Virus record (IMG/VR): IMGVR_UViG_3300039106_000085
Location: 1-29,361 of that record
DNA: 29,361 nt
Reading direction: 5' to 3' (one strand)
DNA from: a virus
The notes beneath the pieces are model-generated. The model was not told the origin of the DNA, searched no databases, and saw only the letters and a list, made by a program, of their open reading frames with translations. Below, in pieces: positions 7,377-14,829 of this stretch; the first letter of the stretch is position 1, and the number at the start of each line of letters is the position of its first letter. Made by a program: the position numbers and the translations under genes.

Positions 7377-8348
7377 ATGTCTTTTCCAAATGTAAGTGAC
7401 ATCGTCGCAACGACGATCCAGTCACGCACACGTCAGATCGCTGACAACGTTACTAAAAACAACGCCCTGTTGTCCCGTTTGAACACACGCGGCAACGTCA
7501 AAACCATCTCTGGTGGTAACACAATCTTTGAAGAACTTTCATTCGCTGAAAACGCGAACGGCGGTTTCTACTCAGGTTACGACTTGCTGCCCGTGGCTGC
7601 TCAAGACGTCATCTCTGCTGCTGAATTCCAAATCAAGCAGTACGCAGTGCCCGTCGTGATGTCTGGCCTCGAGATGTTGCAAAACAGCGGCAAAGAGCAA
7701 TTCATCGACTTGCTCGAAGCTCGCTTGAACGTGGCTGAATCCACGATGGTGAACCAGCTTGCTCAGTCCATCTACTCAGACGGCACTGGCTCTGGCGGTA
7801 AGGAAGTCACTGGCTTGAACGCCGCTGTGCCTGCCGATCCGACAACTGGCACTTACGGTGGCATCAACCGCGCAACTTGGACCTTCTGGCGCTCCAAGCT
7901 GTACGACTTCAGCGCTCAAAGCGTGACGCCCAGCGCGTCCACTATGCAGGCCGCGTTGAACTCTTTGTGGTCTTCTTTGGTTCGCGGTACTGATCGTCCT
8001 GACTTGATCGTCTTGGACAACAACTACTGGACTTACTACATGAGCAGCTTGCAGGCTCAGCAGCGTTTCACGTCTCCTGAGACTGGCAATTTGGGCTTCC
8101 CCACATTGAAGTTCATGGATGCTGACGTTGTTCTGGACGGCGGTATCGGCGGCTATTGCCCTGCCAACACCGGCTTCATGCTCAACAGCAAGTACATCAA
8201 GTGGCGCCCTCACAAGGACCGCAACATGGTTCCTTTGAGCCCCAACCGTCGCTATGCCATCAACCAGGACGCTGAAGTTCAGATCTTGGCTTGGGCCGGC
8301 AACCTGACCACCTCTGGTGCTCAGTTCCAAGGTCGTATCCAAAACTAA
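7377..8348 (+). CDS. Major capsid protein (HK97-fold type)
   Basis: 323 residues. It starts MSFPNVSDIVATTIQSRTRQ and contains NGGFYSGYDLLPVAAQDVISAAEFQIKQ-type sequence and a later GGIGGYCPANTGFMLNSKYIKW segment. This pattern is typical of major capsid proteins in podovirus-like and metagenomic phages, though no catalytic motif exists to confirm it. GAAGGAG sits at good spacing before the ATG. Codon use differs visibly from neighbours: leucine is often TTG and codons look tuned, which fits very high expression. It has its own promoter-like element at 7193-7201 and a strong terminator after it, so it can be made as an abundant separate transcript. The shell would assemble around the scaffold-like protein. 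Confidence 0.9.
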   Translation: MSFPNVSDIVATTIQSRTRQIADNVTKNNALLSRLNTRGNVKTISGGNTIFEELSFAENANGGFYSGYDLLPVAAQDVISAAEFQIKQYAVPVVMSGLEMLQNSGKEQFIDLLEARLNVAESTMVNQLAQSIYSDGTGSGGKEVTGLNAAVPADPTTGTYGGINRATWTFWRSKLYDFSAQSVTPSASTMQAALNSLWSSLVRGTDRPDLIVLDNNYWTYYMSSLQAQQRFTSPETGNLGFPTLKFMDADVVLDGGIGGYCPANTGFMLNSKYIKWRPHKDRNMVPLSPNRRYAINQDAEVQILAWAGNLTTSGAQFQGRIQN

Positions 8349-8362
8349 TTTGGTGGGCCGTC

Positions 8363-8416
8363 GTGGGTCTCCCTTTCCCGAGGGACTGGGGAGACCCACA
8401 ACCCCTCGGGTTTTTT
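8363..8416 (+). terminator. Terminator with alternative hairpins after the capsid gene
   Basis: Arm GTGGGTCTCCC (8363-8373) pairs perfectly with GGGAGACCCAC (8389-8399). The loop contains CCCGAGGG (8377-8384), which is perfectly complementary to CCCTCGGG (8403-8410), followed at once by TTTTTT (8411-8416). The second pairing is the classical intrinsic terminator. The first hairpin forms earlier and either competes with it or combines with it as a pseudoknot. This could set the fraction of transcription that continues into the tail genes. Confidence 0.85.
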
Positions 8417-8433
8417 AACTAAAGGAAAAAATC

Positions 8434-8622
8434 ATGGCAGCAACTTATGGTGCAGCAGTATCTGCAGCAGCTCCCGCGGTCGTTGACACGGCAGCGTCCC
8501 AAGACACCGGCGCAGTGTGTGAAGGCATCGGCCTCACAGGCGTTGACGGTGCATCCATCGGCGGTTCACGCATCGGTGGTTCCCCTGGTACCGATCTAAA
8601 GATCGAGACCAACGTTTCATAA
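8434..8622 (+). CDS. Small head-region protein, unknown function
   Basis: 62 residues, preceded by AAAGGAAAA. The sequence is Ala/Gly/Ser-rich with no strong helix: an AAVSAAAPAVVDTAASQDTG N-terminus, then GGSRIGGSPGTDLK near the end. It lies between the capsid terminator and the next head gene. Small proteins in this position are sometimes capsid decoration proteins, but nothing in the sequence proves it. The clean start, stop and spacing favour a real gene. Confidence 0.7.
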   Translation: MAATYGAAVSAAAPAVVDTAASQDTGAVCEGIGLTGVDGASIGGSRIGGSPGTDLKIETNVS

Positions 8623-8637
8623 AAAAAAGGTAAAGAG

Positions 8638-9252
8638 ATGCAACCCACGACACCAACCATCTTCGACGAGCCTAGCGACTTTTCCAAACCGGACGAGACT
8701 CGCTTTGCCGCCGATAACAAGCTCTACGTCGAGTTTTTCCGCAAACCTGTCATGCAACCTGGCAAAAGCCGGGAAGCTGGCCGCGCTGTGTACGAAGAAG
8801 TCGATTACGTCCGCATTCATGTGCCGGGCGACAAGTCCTCAGTGATTGAGCGTCCTCTGAGTCAGCAGGACGTTTTTCGCTTTCAGGAGCGATACAACAA
8901 GTGGAAAGCCGGCCAGGAAGAAGCTGTCACCGGCACTCCCTTGAGCGCCTTGCCTGGCATGAACGCGTCCAAAGTTGAGGAATACAAGTTCTTCAAGATC
9001 ATCACCGTCGAGCAGCTCGCTGACGCGAATGACAACCTGGGCGGCAAGTTCATGTCCTTCCAGCAAGACAAGCAACGCGCCAAGGCATTCATGGAGGTCG
9101 CGGCCAACAACGCCCCGATCGAGAAGATGAACGCCGAGCTGCAAAAGCGCGACGCGGAGATCGAGAACCTGCGCACGATGGTCGAGGCACTGCAAGCCAG
9201 TGCCAAGCCCGCCAAGCGCAACGTAGCGCCAGCAACAGCTGACGTCGAGTAA
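8638..9252 (+). CDS. Conserved head-tail region protein with C-terminal coiled coil
   Basis: 204 residues after an AAAGGTAAAGAG site. The N-terminal half is mixed (DNKLYVEFFRKPVMQPGK, then YVRIHVPGDKSSVIERPLSQQDVFRFQERYNKWKAG-like sequence), the middle contains the short LSALPGMNASKVEEYKFF motif, and residues 160-190 form a clear coiled coil (MNAELQKRDAEIENLRTMVEAL). Proteins of this type are frequent between capsid and tail genes of uncultured phages. Function is unknown; head completion or assembly are possibilities. It is followed 13 nt later by the tail adaptor. Confidence 0.8.
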   Translation: MQPTTPTIFDEPSDFSKPDETRFAADNKLYVEFFRKPVMQPGKSREAGRAVYEEVDYVRIHVPGDKSSVIERPLSQQDVFRFQERYNKWKAGQEEAVTGTPLSALPGMNASKVEEYKFFKIITVEQLADANDNLGGKFMSFQQDKQRAKAFMEVAANNAPIEKMNAELQKRDAEIENLRTMVEALQASAKPAKRNVAPATADVE

Positions 9253-9265
9253 TTAGGAGTAGGGG

Positions 9266-10015
9266 ATGGCCTTTCAAATCGTTAACGAATCGACCCTCTC
9301 GGCCATCGTGCAGAACGTGGCCTCGATGGTGGCCTTCCCCGTCCCCAACGATCCCGCGGGTGATGCTGATCCCACGGTGCAGCAGTTCGTGCAGGCCGCC
9401 AACATGGCCGGCATTGAACTCCTGACCATGTACGACTGGCAGGAGCTCATCAAGAATTACCAGATCCCAATCACTGCAGACACCAACAACCAGAAGGAAA
9501 AGGCTTTTCCTCTGCCCGAGGACTTCTTTGATTGGATCGACCAGACCAACTGGAACGCGACAACGCAGTTCCCGTCCCTCGGCCCTGTGTCGCCACAGAT
9601 GTGGCAGCAGCTGCTGATCCGCACAACGCTGCCCACGCTGTCGTTCTACTGGCAGGTGCGCGACAACATGATCTACGTTTTGGCCCCGCCAAATTCGCCT
9701 CAGATCATGAACGTGTTCTACATGTCCCAGGCATGGGTGCGCGACCAGGATGATCCGACGCTGTACAAGAACCGCATCACCAAAAACGGTGACGTGGCTT
9801 TGCTCGATGCCACGCTGATCACGCTGTACACCCGCGTGAAGTGGCTTGAGATGAAGGGCCTGGACTCGAGCGCAGCGATGCGTGACTTCCAGCTCTCATT
9901 CGAAAACCGCAAGGGGGCAGCCAAAGGTGCGCCGGTCCTTTCAATGACCCGCGATTTCAGATTCCCCTACATCCAACCTCTGACGAACACGCCAGACACT
10001 GGATATGGAGTCTGA
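9266..10015 (+). CDS. Head-to-tail adaptor / connector-like protein
   Basis: 249 residues; TTAGGAG lies just upstream. The sequence is helical at the N-terminus (NMAGIELLTMYDWQELIK), then has PLPEDFFDWIDQTNWN, and a second helical region (RVKWLEMKGLDSSAAMRDFQLSFE). This layout resembles the adaptor ring proteins (T7 gp11 or P22 gp4-like roles) that join the portal to the tail in short-tailed phages. Neighbours support it: head genes to the left and the propeller-like tail protein immediately downstream (10018). The exact family is not proven by a diagnostic motif. Confidence 0.7.
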   Translation: MAFQIVNESTLSAIVQNVASMVAFPVPNDPAGDADPTVQQFVQAANMAGIELLTMYDWQELIKNYQIPITADTNNQKEKAFPLPEDFFDWIDQTNWNATTQFPSLGPVSPQMWQQLLIRTTLPTLSFYWQVRDNMIYVLAPPNSPQIMNVFYMSQAWVRDQDDPTLYKNRITKNGDVALLDATLITLYTRVKWLEMKGLDSSAAMRDFQLSFENRKGAAKGAPVLSMTRDFRFPYIQPLTNTPDTGYGV

Positions 10016-10017
10016 TC

Positions 10018-11613
10018 ATGCCATTGGTGCCTCTCAAGCCTTTCAAGACACCTAGAAGGGCGGCTGCCTCACAAGTTGCGCAGCTGCAAGTCATTCCCGC
10101 GCCAACTGGTGGCCTGAATTTCCGCGACCCGATCGCGGCCATGTCACCGATAGACGCGCTGGCGCTGACCAACTTCATTCCACGCCAGCAAGGCGTGGAG
10201 CTGCGCAAGGGCTGGTTCTCTTACACCGATTCCCTAGAAGTCCCGATTGAGTCGGTTTTTGGCTACAAGGCGCCCGTCAACGCTGACGACAAGCGCTTCA
10301 TTGCGGCCAACGGCAACATCTATGACGTAACTGACCCAGGTGCTCCTGTAGAGGTCGTGACGGGCACTGGAAGCGATGCAGACGAGTGGTGGACCACTCA
10401 GTTCTCCACGCCCGCGGACACGTTCCTGCTGGCCGTATCGCCTGGCGCTGGGTACTGGACTTACAGCACCGGCACAGGATGGGTTGACCGCACAGCGACA
10501 ACCACCGGCTTGCCCACAAACGTGCGCACCGTGGCTGTCTGGAAGCAGCGCGTCTGGTTCACCGCAGAAGGTGATTCGAACGTCTACTACCTAGACAACG
10601 TGGACGTCGTCACAGGCGGCTGCACATCCTTTGCGATGGGCTCAACCCTGCGCAATGGCGGCTACTGCTCCGCGCTAATCAATTGGACGATGGACGCCGG
10701 CTTCTCGATTGACGACTACCTAATCGTGGTCGGCACTGAGGGCGACATCGGCGTGTGGCAGGGCACAGACCCCACCAGCCCCGATACGTTCAGCCTGAAG
10801 GGCGTCTGGTACGTCGGCCCCGTGCCCAAGCACGGCACATTCTTCACCCCCTTTGGTGGTGACGTGATGATCGTCAGCGAGCTGGGCCTGGTTCCTATGT
10901 CCAAGCTGGTCAATGGCCAGTACACCGAAGACCAGCAGATCGGCCCCGCGTCCAAGATCCAGTCGGTCTTTGCGCCCCTGGTGCGCAAGCTGATTAACGA
11001 AAAGTATTTCGACGTTTTTGTCGTCCCGTCTTCCGACGTGATGGTGATCAAGCTGCCGGCTGACGGTGGAACGTATCGCCAGTTCGCGATGAACGTGATC
11101 ACAGGCGCCTGGTGTCAGTTTGTTGGCATTCCAATGCGTTGCGCCGGAATTATTGGTGGCCGCCTGTTGTTTGGAACGATTGACGGCTATGTCTGCGAAG
11201 GCCTGACTGGCGACAAGGATGGCGCTGACGGCAACGGCGACGGCGGCAACTATGTCGAGGGCGACGTGCAGACGTCCTTCCAGGCGTTTAACACGCCCGC
11301 GCAGCTCAAGAAGTTCGGCATGGTGCGGCCATCGTTCATCGCATTGGCAGCGCCGGCCATCAAGCTGCAGATCAACACGCAGTTCCAAGTAAGCAATGTT
11401 GGTGGCTCTCCGTTCTTTACGAGAGACAGCGGCGCCGTGTGGGATGAGGGTGTCTGGAACACATCCAGCTGGGTGGGAACGAACACCTACCAGGCGTGGG
11501 CCGGCACGACTGGTCTTGGGTATTACGGCTCGCTGCGCATGAAGGTGCGCGGCCTGCCACAAACTGTCTTCACTTCATGCAATGTGATGACTGAACTTGG
11601 TGGAGTGATGTGA
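10018..11613 (+). CDS. Beta-propeller-like tail (nozzle/hub) protein
   Basis: 531 residues, starting 2 nt after the previous stop with GGAG upstream. Residues 30-330 are beta-rich repeats, each ending in patterns such as RFIAANGNIYDVTDPG, KQRVWFTAEGDSNVYYLDNVD, DYLIVVGTEGDIGVWQGTDP and DVMIVSELGLVPMSK. This is the character of the propeller proteins that form the tubular tail below the adaptor in podoviruses (T7 gp12-like). The C-terminal 170 residues are a separate beta domain. The adaptor-then-propeller order is the expected tail order. The fold and role are inferred; no enzyme motif is seen. Confidence 0.75.
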   Translation: MPLVPLKPFKTPRRAAASQVAQLQVIPAPTGGLNFRDPIAAMSPIDALALTNFIPRQQGVELRKGWFSYTDSLEVPIESVFGYKAPVNADDKRFIAANGNIYDVTDPGAPVEVVTGTGSDADEWWTTQFSTPADTFLLAVSPGAGYWTYSTGTGWVDRTATTTGLPTNVRTVAVWKQRVWFTAEGDSNVYYLDNVDVVTGGCTSFAMGSTLRNGGYCSALINWTMDAGFSIDDYLIVVGTEGDIGVWQGTDPTSPDTFSLKGVWYVGPVPKHGTFFTPFGGDVMIVSELGLVPMSKLVNGQYTEDQQIGPASKIQSVFAPLVRKLINEKYFDVFVVPSSDVMVIKLPADGGTYRQFAMNVITGAWCQFVGIPMRCAGIIGGRLLFGTIDGYVCEGLTGDKDGADGNGDGGNYVEGDVQTSFQAFNTPAQLKKFGMVRPSFIALAAPAIKLQINTQFQVSNVGGSPFFTRDSGAVWDEGVWNTSSWVGTNTYQAWAGTTGLGYYGSLRMKVRGLPQTVFTSCNVMTELGGVM

Positions 11614-12755
11614 TGGCTTTAAAAGACAACTACGGGTTGCCCGATTCAACTTTGCAGCTAATTGGCAGCTCGCCCGATCTCAACTTTGGTGCGGCACGAA
11701 ATGACCTTGGCTTGACTAGCTTGATCAGCGCCCTGCGCGGTGAGCGCTCGAGCAACAACCCTGGCGTCCGACTGTTGGCCAACCGTGCGAACGGCGCTGG
11801 CATCACGTTCAATCGCAAGCCAACAGCAGGCTCAAATCGCTTTCCGATTTTGACAATGCCAAAAGGATCTCGCTCTGAAGTGACGTTGCCGGGAGCTGAG
11901 ACAACGCCGCCATATGTTCCCCCGTATGTCCCGCCGTATGTTCCTCCGTTTTTCCCGCCGGTCGTCGATGACGACGTTGTGGATGATGATGTGATTGACG
12001 ACGACGTGGTTGATGACGACGTGGTTGATGACGACGTTATCGATGACGATGTCGTTGATGACGATGTCGTTGATGACGACGTTATCGATGACGATGTCGT
12101 TGATGACGATGTCGTTGATGACGTTATCGATGACGATGTCGTTGATGACGATGTCGTTGATGACGTTATCGATGACACCGTTGTTGACGACGATACAGAG
12201 GACACCGATGACACGGTCGACGACGACTTCAACCTAGACCTTGACACTGATCTGCTCGACCAGCTTGTCTATCCAGACGACAAAGAAAAAACGGGAACAG
12301 TGGACATCGAGGTTGTCGATCCCAATGAGGAATCTCCTCAAGACGATGGCACTACAGGCGACATCTTGGATTTGATCAATTCTGGCCTACCTGGTGATCA
12401 AGATGATTTTATGCAGGACGACGGCACGACAGACGGCATTCAAGACATCATCGACAGCATGAGCGGCGGTTCAGGCGGCTCCGATGGTGGAGACGACTAC
12501 GCAGACTCCGACTTTGGATATGACTTTGGCGGCGGCACAAATGGCGGCGGCAAATACTTTGATGACCAAAGCGCTGCAACGATGGCATTTGCCAAAGGCG
12601 GCAAGGTCACGCCAGATCGCCTGGCAGGGCCCAACCCTGTTGGACCTGATGACGGCTACGCAGCTCTCAAGAACGGCGAATTCGTTTTGAATAAAGACGC
12701 AGCAAAGGCAATCGGATACGAATTGCTGCAACGGCTTAACAGGATTCGGCCTTGA
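11613..12755 (+). CDS. Virion-associated protein with Pro-Tyr and Val-Asp repeats
   Basis: 380 residues from the ATG at 11613; a GTG at 11610 is an alternative, and both overlap the previous stop. An N-terminal 90 residues is followed by three PPYV repeats, then a very acidic stretch of VVDDD/VIDDD repeats (about residues 120-200), another acidic region, a Gly-rich segment, and a C-terminal domain with DDGYAALKNGEFVLNKDAAK. This last motif (Gly-Asp-Asp, ALxxGEFVLN) recurs at the ends of many phage structural proteins. The acidic array may bind cations or act as a flexible spacer. The array is also a DNA-level tandem repeat and may vary in copy number. Function unknown. Confidence 0.8.
   Translation: MALKDNYGLPDSTLQLIGSSPDLNFGAARNDLGLTSLISALRGERSSNNPGVRLLANRANGAGITFNRKPTAGSNRFPILTMPKGSRSEVTLPGAETTPPYVPPYVPPYVPPFFPPVVDDDVVDDDVIDDDVVDDDVVDDDVIDDDVVDDDVVDDDVIDDDVVDDDVVDDVIDDDVVDDDVVDDVIDDTVVDDDTEDTDDTVDDDFNLDLDTDLLDQLVYPDDKEKTGTVDIEVVDPNEESPQDDGTTGDILDLINSGLPGDQDDFMQDDGTTDGIQDIIDSMSGGSGGSDGGDDYADSDFGYDFGGGTNGGGKYFDDQSAATMAFAKGGKVTPDRLAGPNPVGPDDGYAALKNGEFVLNKDAAKAIGYELLQRLNRIRP
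12036..12170 (+). repeat. In-frame tandem repeat, 45/42/42 bp units
   Basis: Units begin GTTATCGATGACGATGTCG at 12036, 12081, 12123 and (partial) 12165. The first unit is 45 bp; the next two are 42 bp and differ by the loss of one GAC codon. All changes keep the reading frame, giving VIDDDVVDDDVVDD units. Less regular copies extend upstream to about 11965. Confidence 0.9.
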
Positions 12756-13192
12756 AAATCGTTACTGATCAGCCCGATCAGTATCCGGTCATCTGGCAAT
12801 GGATGAACCGGAATACAAATTTGCCGTGGAGCAGCGATCTCAGAACGATCGCTGCCATGCGCGATGACGGCACAATCGCATCAGCGGTTGCATTCAACGC
12901 GTGGACAGAAAATGCTTGCTGGATGCACGTTGCGTTTGACGGCAAGCATGGTTTGACTCGAGCACTTTGGCGTGCGGCTTTTGAGTATCCGTTCCTGCAC
13001 TGCGGGAAGGATGCGGTCTACGGCCTTACACCAAAGCACTTGACTGAGGCTTTGAGCATGAACCGGAAACTGGGATTTAGACAGATCGCGGAAACGGTTG
13101 ACTGTGTGATGTTTGAAATGCGGCGTGATGAATGTCGCTGGATAAAGGAGAAAGAACATGGGCGGGAAATCATCAGCACCAGCAGCGCCTGA
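12752..13192 (+). CDS. GNAT-like acetyltransferase family protein
   Basis: 146 residues from a TTG at 12752 that overlaps the previous stop (TTGA) and follows AACAGGA. The layout is GNAT-like: a strand of TIASAVAFNAWTENACWMHVAFDGKHG, a helix (LTRALWRAAFEYPF), then GLTPKHLTEALSMNRKLGFRQIAETVDCVMFEM. The last part is the usual GNAT ending, where NRKLGF precedes the final strands. The acetyl-CoA loop is not clearly canonical. Similar short GNAT-like proteins occur among podovirus tail genes, and their substrate is unknown. It overlaps the next gene by 35 nt in another frame, which suggests tight coupling. Confidence 0.7.
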   Translation: MKIVTDQPDQYPVIWQWMNRNTNLPWSSDLRTIAAMRDDGTIASAVAFNAWTENACWMHVAFDGKHGLTRALWRAAFEYPFLHCGKDAVYGLTPKHLTEALSMNRKLGFRQIAETVDCVMFEMRRDECRWIKEKEHGREIISTSSA

Positions 13193-14450
13193 TTACCTCG
13201 GCGCGGCAACCGCACAAGCGGCGGCATCCGAGAAGGCTACAACGGCGCAGAACTTTGCGAACCGTCCCACGATCAACACGCCGTGGGGAACGCAGAGCTG
13301 GGGAACGGATTCGTCCGTTGATCCAGCGACTGGCCAGAACGTCACGACGTGGACTCAGAACACATCGCTGGCGCCTGGCCTGCAGTCGGCTCTCGATTCG
13401 CAGATCGGTCTACAGAACGACCGCAGCCAGCTGGCTGGCGGATTCATGGATCGCGTGGCCGATGAGTACAGCAAGCCATTCGACTACGCCAATCTGCCTC
13501 AGATGGCACAGGTGAATGCACCTGGCAGTCTTCAGACTTCGACCAACGATTACTCCAAAGGCTTGGCGACTGGCTTCAACTTTGGCTCTCCTTTGCCCCA
13601 GTTTGATTCGTCCTACCGCGACACGGTGGCCAATCAGCTCATGCAGAAGATGCAGCCCGCGCATGACTACCAGCAGCGCCAGCTCGAAACAAAGCTTTCC
13701 AATATGGGTTTCCGCCCAGGCACAGAAGGCTACGACCGCGAGCTGAACAACATGGCTCAGCGTCAGTCTGCAGAGCGCTACAACGCTTTGGACACAGCTG
13801 GAAACGAAGCTCAGCGCCTGTACAACATGCAGATGGGCACTGCGCAGCAGGGCTACCAGCAGAACCTGGGCGCGGCTCAATTCCAGAACCAAGCACTGGG
13901 CCAGGCCAACGCGTTGGATCTTGCAAACATGGGCGCGTCAAACAACGCGATGTCTCAGCAGTTTGGTTTGAACACGCAGTACGCCAACGCACAGAACCAA
14001 CTGCGCCAGCAAGCGATTGCAGAGGAAATGCAGCGCCGCGGTATGTCTCTGAACGAGATGAACGCGTTGCTGTCTGGCCAGCAAGTGAACATGCCAAACA
14101 TGCCTTCATTCAACACGGCCACCAAGTCAGAGACGCCCAACATCCTGGGCGCGACTCAGATGGGCTACGACGCACAGCTGGGTGCAACCAACGCGCAAAA
14201 CGCTGCCTTTGGCAACTTGCTTGGCGCTGGCGCACAGCTTGGATCTGCCGCGTTCATGTTCTCCGATCGTCGCTTGAAGTCAAATATCAAGCGCGTCGGC
14301 ACTCACGCGATTGGCGTGGGAATTTATGACTACACAATGATGGGAATGCCGCAACGCGGTGTGATTGCCCAAGAAGTTGAAGCGGTGCGACCTGACCTCG
14401 TCAAGCGTCACGCCAGTGGCTACCTGATGGTGAATTACGGAGGTTTGTGA
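13158..14450 (+). CDS. Tail-associated protein with C-terminal S74-type chaperone motif
   Basis: 430 residues after AAAGGAGA, starting inside the previous gene. The body is Gln/Asn/Ala-rich and helical (many QRLYNMQMG, NALGQANALD-type stretches). The last 62 residues begin S369-DRRLKSNIKRVG and end GVIAQEVEAVRPDLV...YLMVNYGGL. This is the signature of the peptidase S74 / intramolecular chaperone domain, where self-cleavage occurs just before the Ser of SDxRLK after trimer assembly. The domain is shorter than the usual 100 or more residues, so cleavage may be lost. The helical body looks more like an internal or needle-type protein than a fibre. Role uncertain. Confidence 0.75.
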   Translation: MGGKSSAPAAPDYLGAATAQAAASEKATTAQNFANRPTINTPWGTQSWGTDSSVDPATGQNVTTWTQNTSLAPGLQSALDSQIGLQNDRSQLAGGFMDRVADEYSKPFDYANLPQMAQVNAPGSLQTSTNDYSKGLATGFNFGSPLPQFDSSYRDTVANQLMQKMQPAHDYQQRQLETKLSNMGFRPGTEGYDRELNNMAQRQSAERYNALDTAGNEAQRLYNMQMGTAQQGYQQNLGAAQFQNQALGQANALDLANMGASNNAMSQQFGLNTQYANAQNQLRQQAIAEEMQRRGMSLNEMNALLSGQQVNMPNMPSFNTATKSETPNILGATQMGYDAQLGATNAQNAAFGNLLGAGAQLGSAAFMFSDRRLKSNIKRVGTHAIGVGIYDYTMMGMPQRGVIAQEVEAVRPDLVKRHASGYLMVNYGGL

Positions 14451-14827
14451 TGAATGACGATTTGATGTTTGAGTACCTGGTCCAGATGGGCCAAATGCGC
14501 CCTGAAGAAGCCGAGCTGAAGAAAAAGCAGGCGATGGTTGACGCTTTGCGCGGCAACTCCCTCAAGTCAATGGAAGGCCAGATGGTCGGCAAGCACTACG
14601 TTGCGCCAGGCATCGGCCAGGCCATTGCACAGCTTGGCCAGGGTTACTTGGCCTCACAAGCACAAGGCGGCGTTGATCAGCAAATGCGCGGCATGAACGA
14701 TCGCCAACGCATGGCTCTTGAGCAGCTGCGCAAGCGCAGGATGCCAGGAGCAATGCCAGCCGCTGGCGGCATGAGCACAATGAACACCGAAGACTATGGC
14801 TTTGATATGCCTGGTGCTGGGTACTAA
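14450..14827 (+). CDS. Small virion-region protein, unknown
   Basis: 125 residues from the ATG at 14450, which overlaps the previous stop (TGATG) and follows GGAGG; a GTG at 14447 is in frame. The protein is helical and Met/Gln/Gly-rich (FEYLVQMGQMRPEEAELKKK; later QRMALEQLRKRRMPGAMP). No known domain. It sits between the S74-type protein and two large ejection candidates, and its composition matches theirs, so an internal virion role is plausible. Confidence 0.7.
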   Translation: MNDDLMFEYLVQMGQMRPEEAELKKKQAMVDALRGNSLKSMEGQMVGKHYVAPGIGQAIAQLGQGYLASQAQGGVDQQMRGMNDRQRMALEQLRKRRMPGAMPAAGGMSTMNTEDYGFDMPGAGY

Positions 14828-14829
14828 TC

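Noticed and set aside
11965-12180. CRISPR-like array
   Set aside because: Units are contiguous, in-frame coding repeats without unique spacers.
11630-12247. Minus-strand open frame rich in Ser/Thr opposite the Asp-repeat gene
   Set aside because: Produced by reading the GAC/GTC repeat array backwards (SSSTTSSSITSS); the sense protein has a sensible start, PPYV repeats and a recognisable C-terminus.
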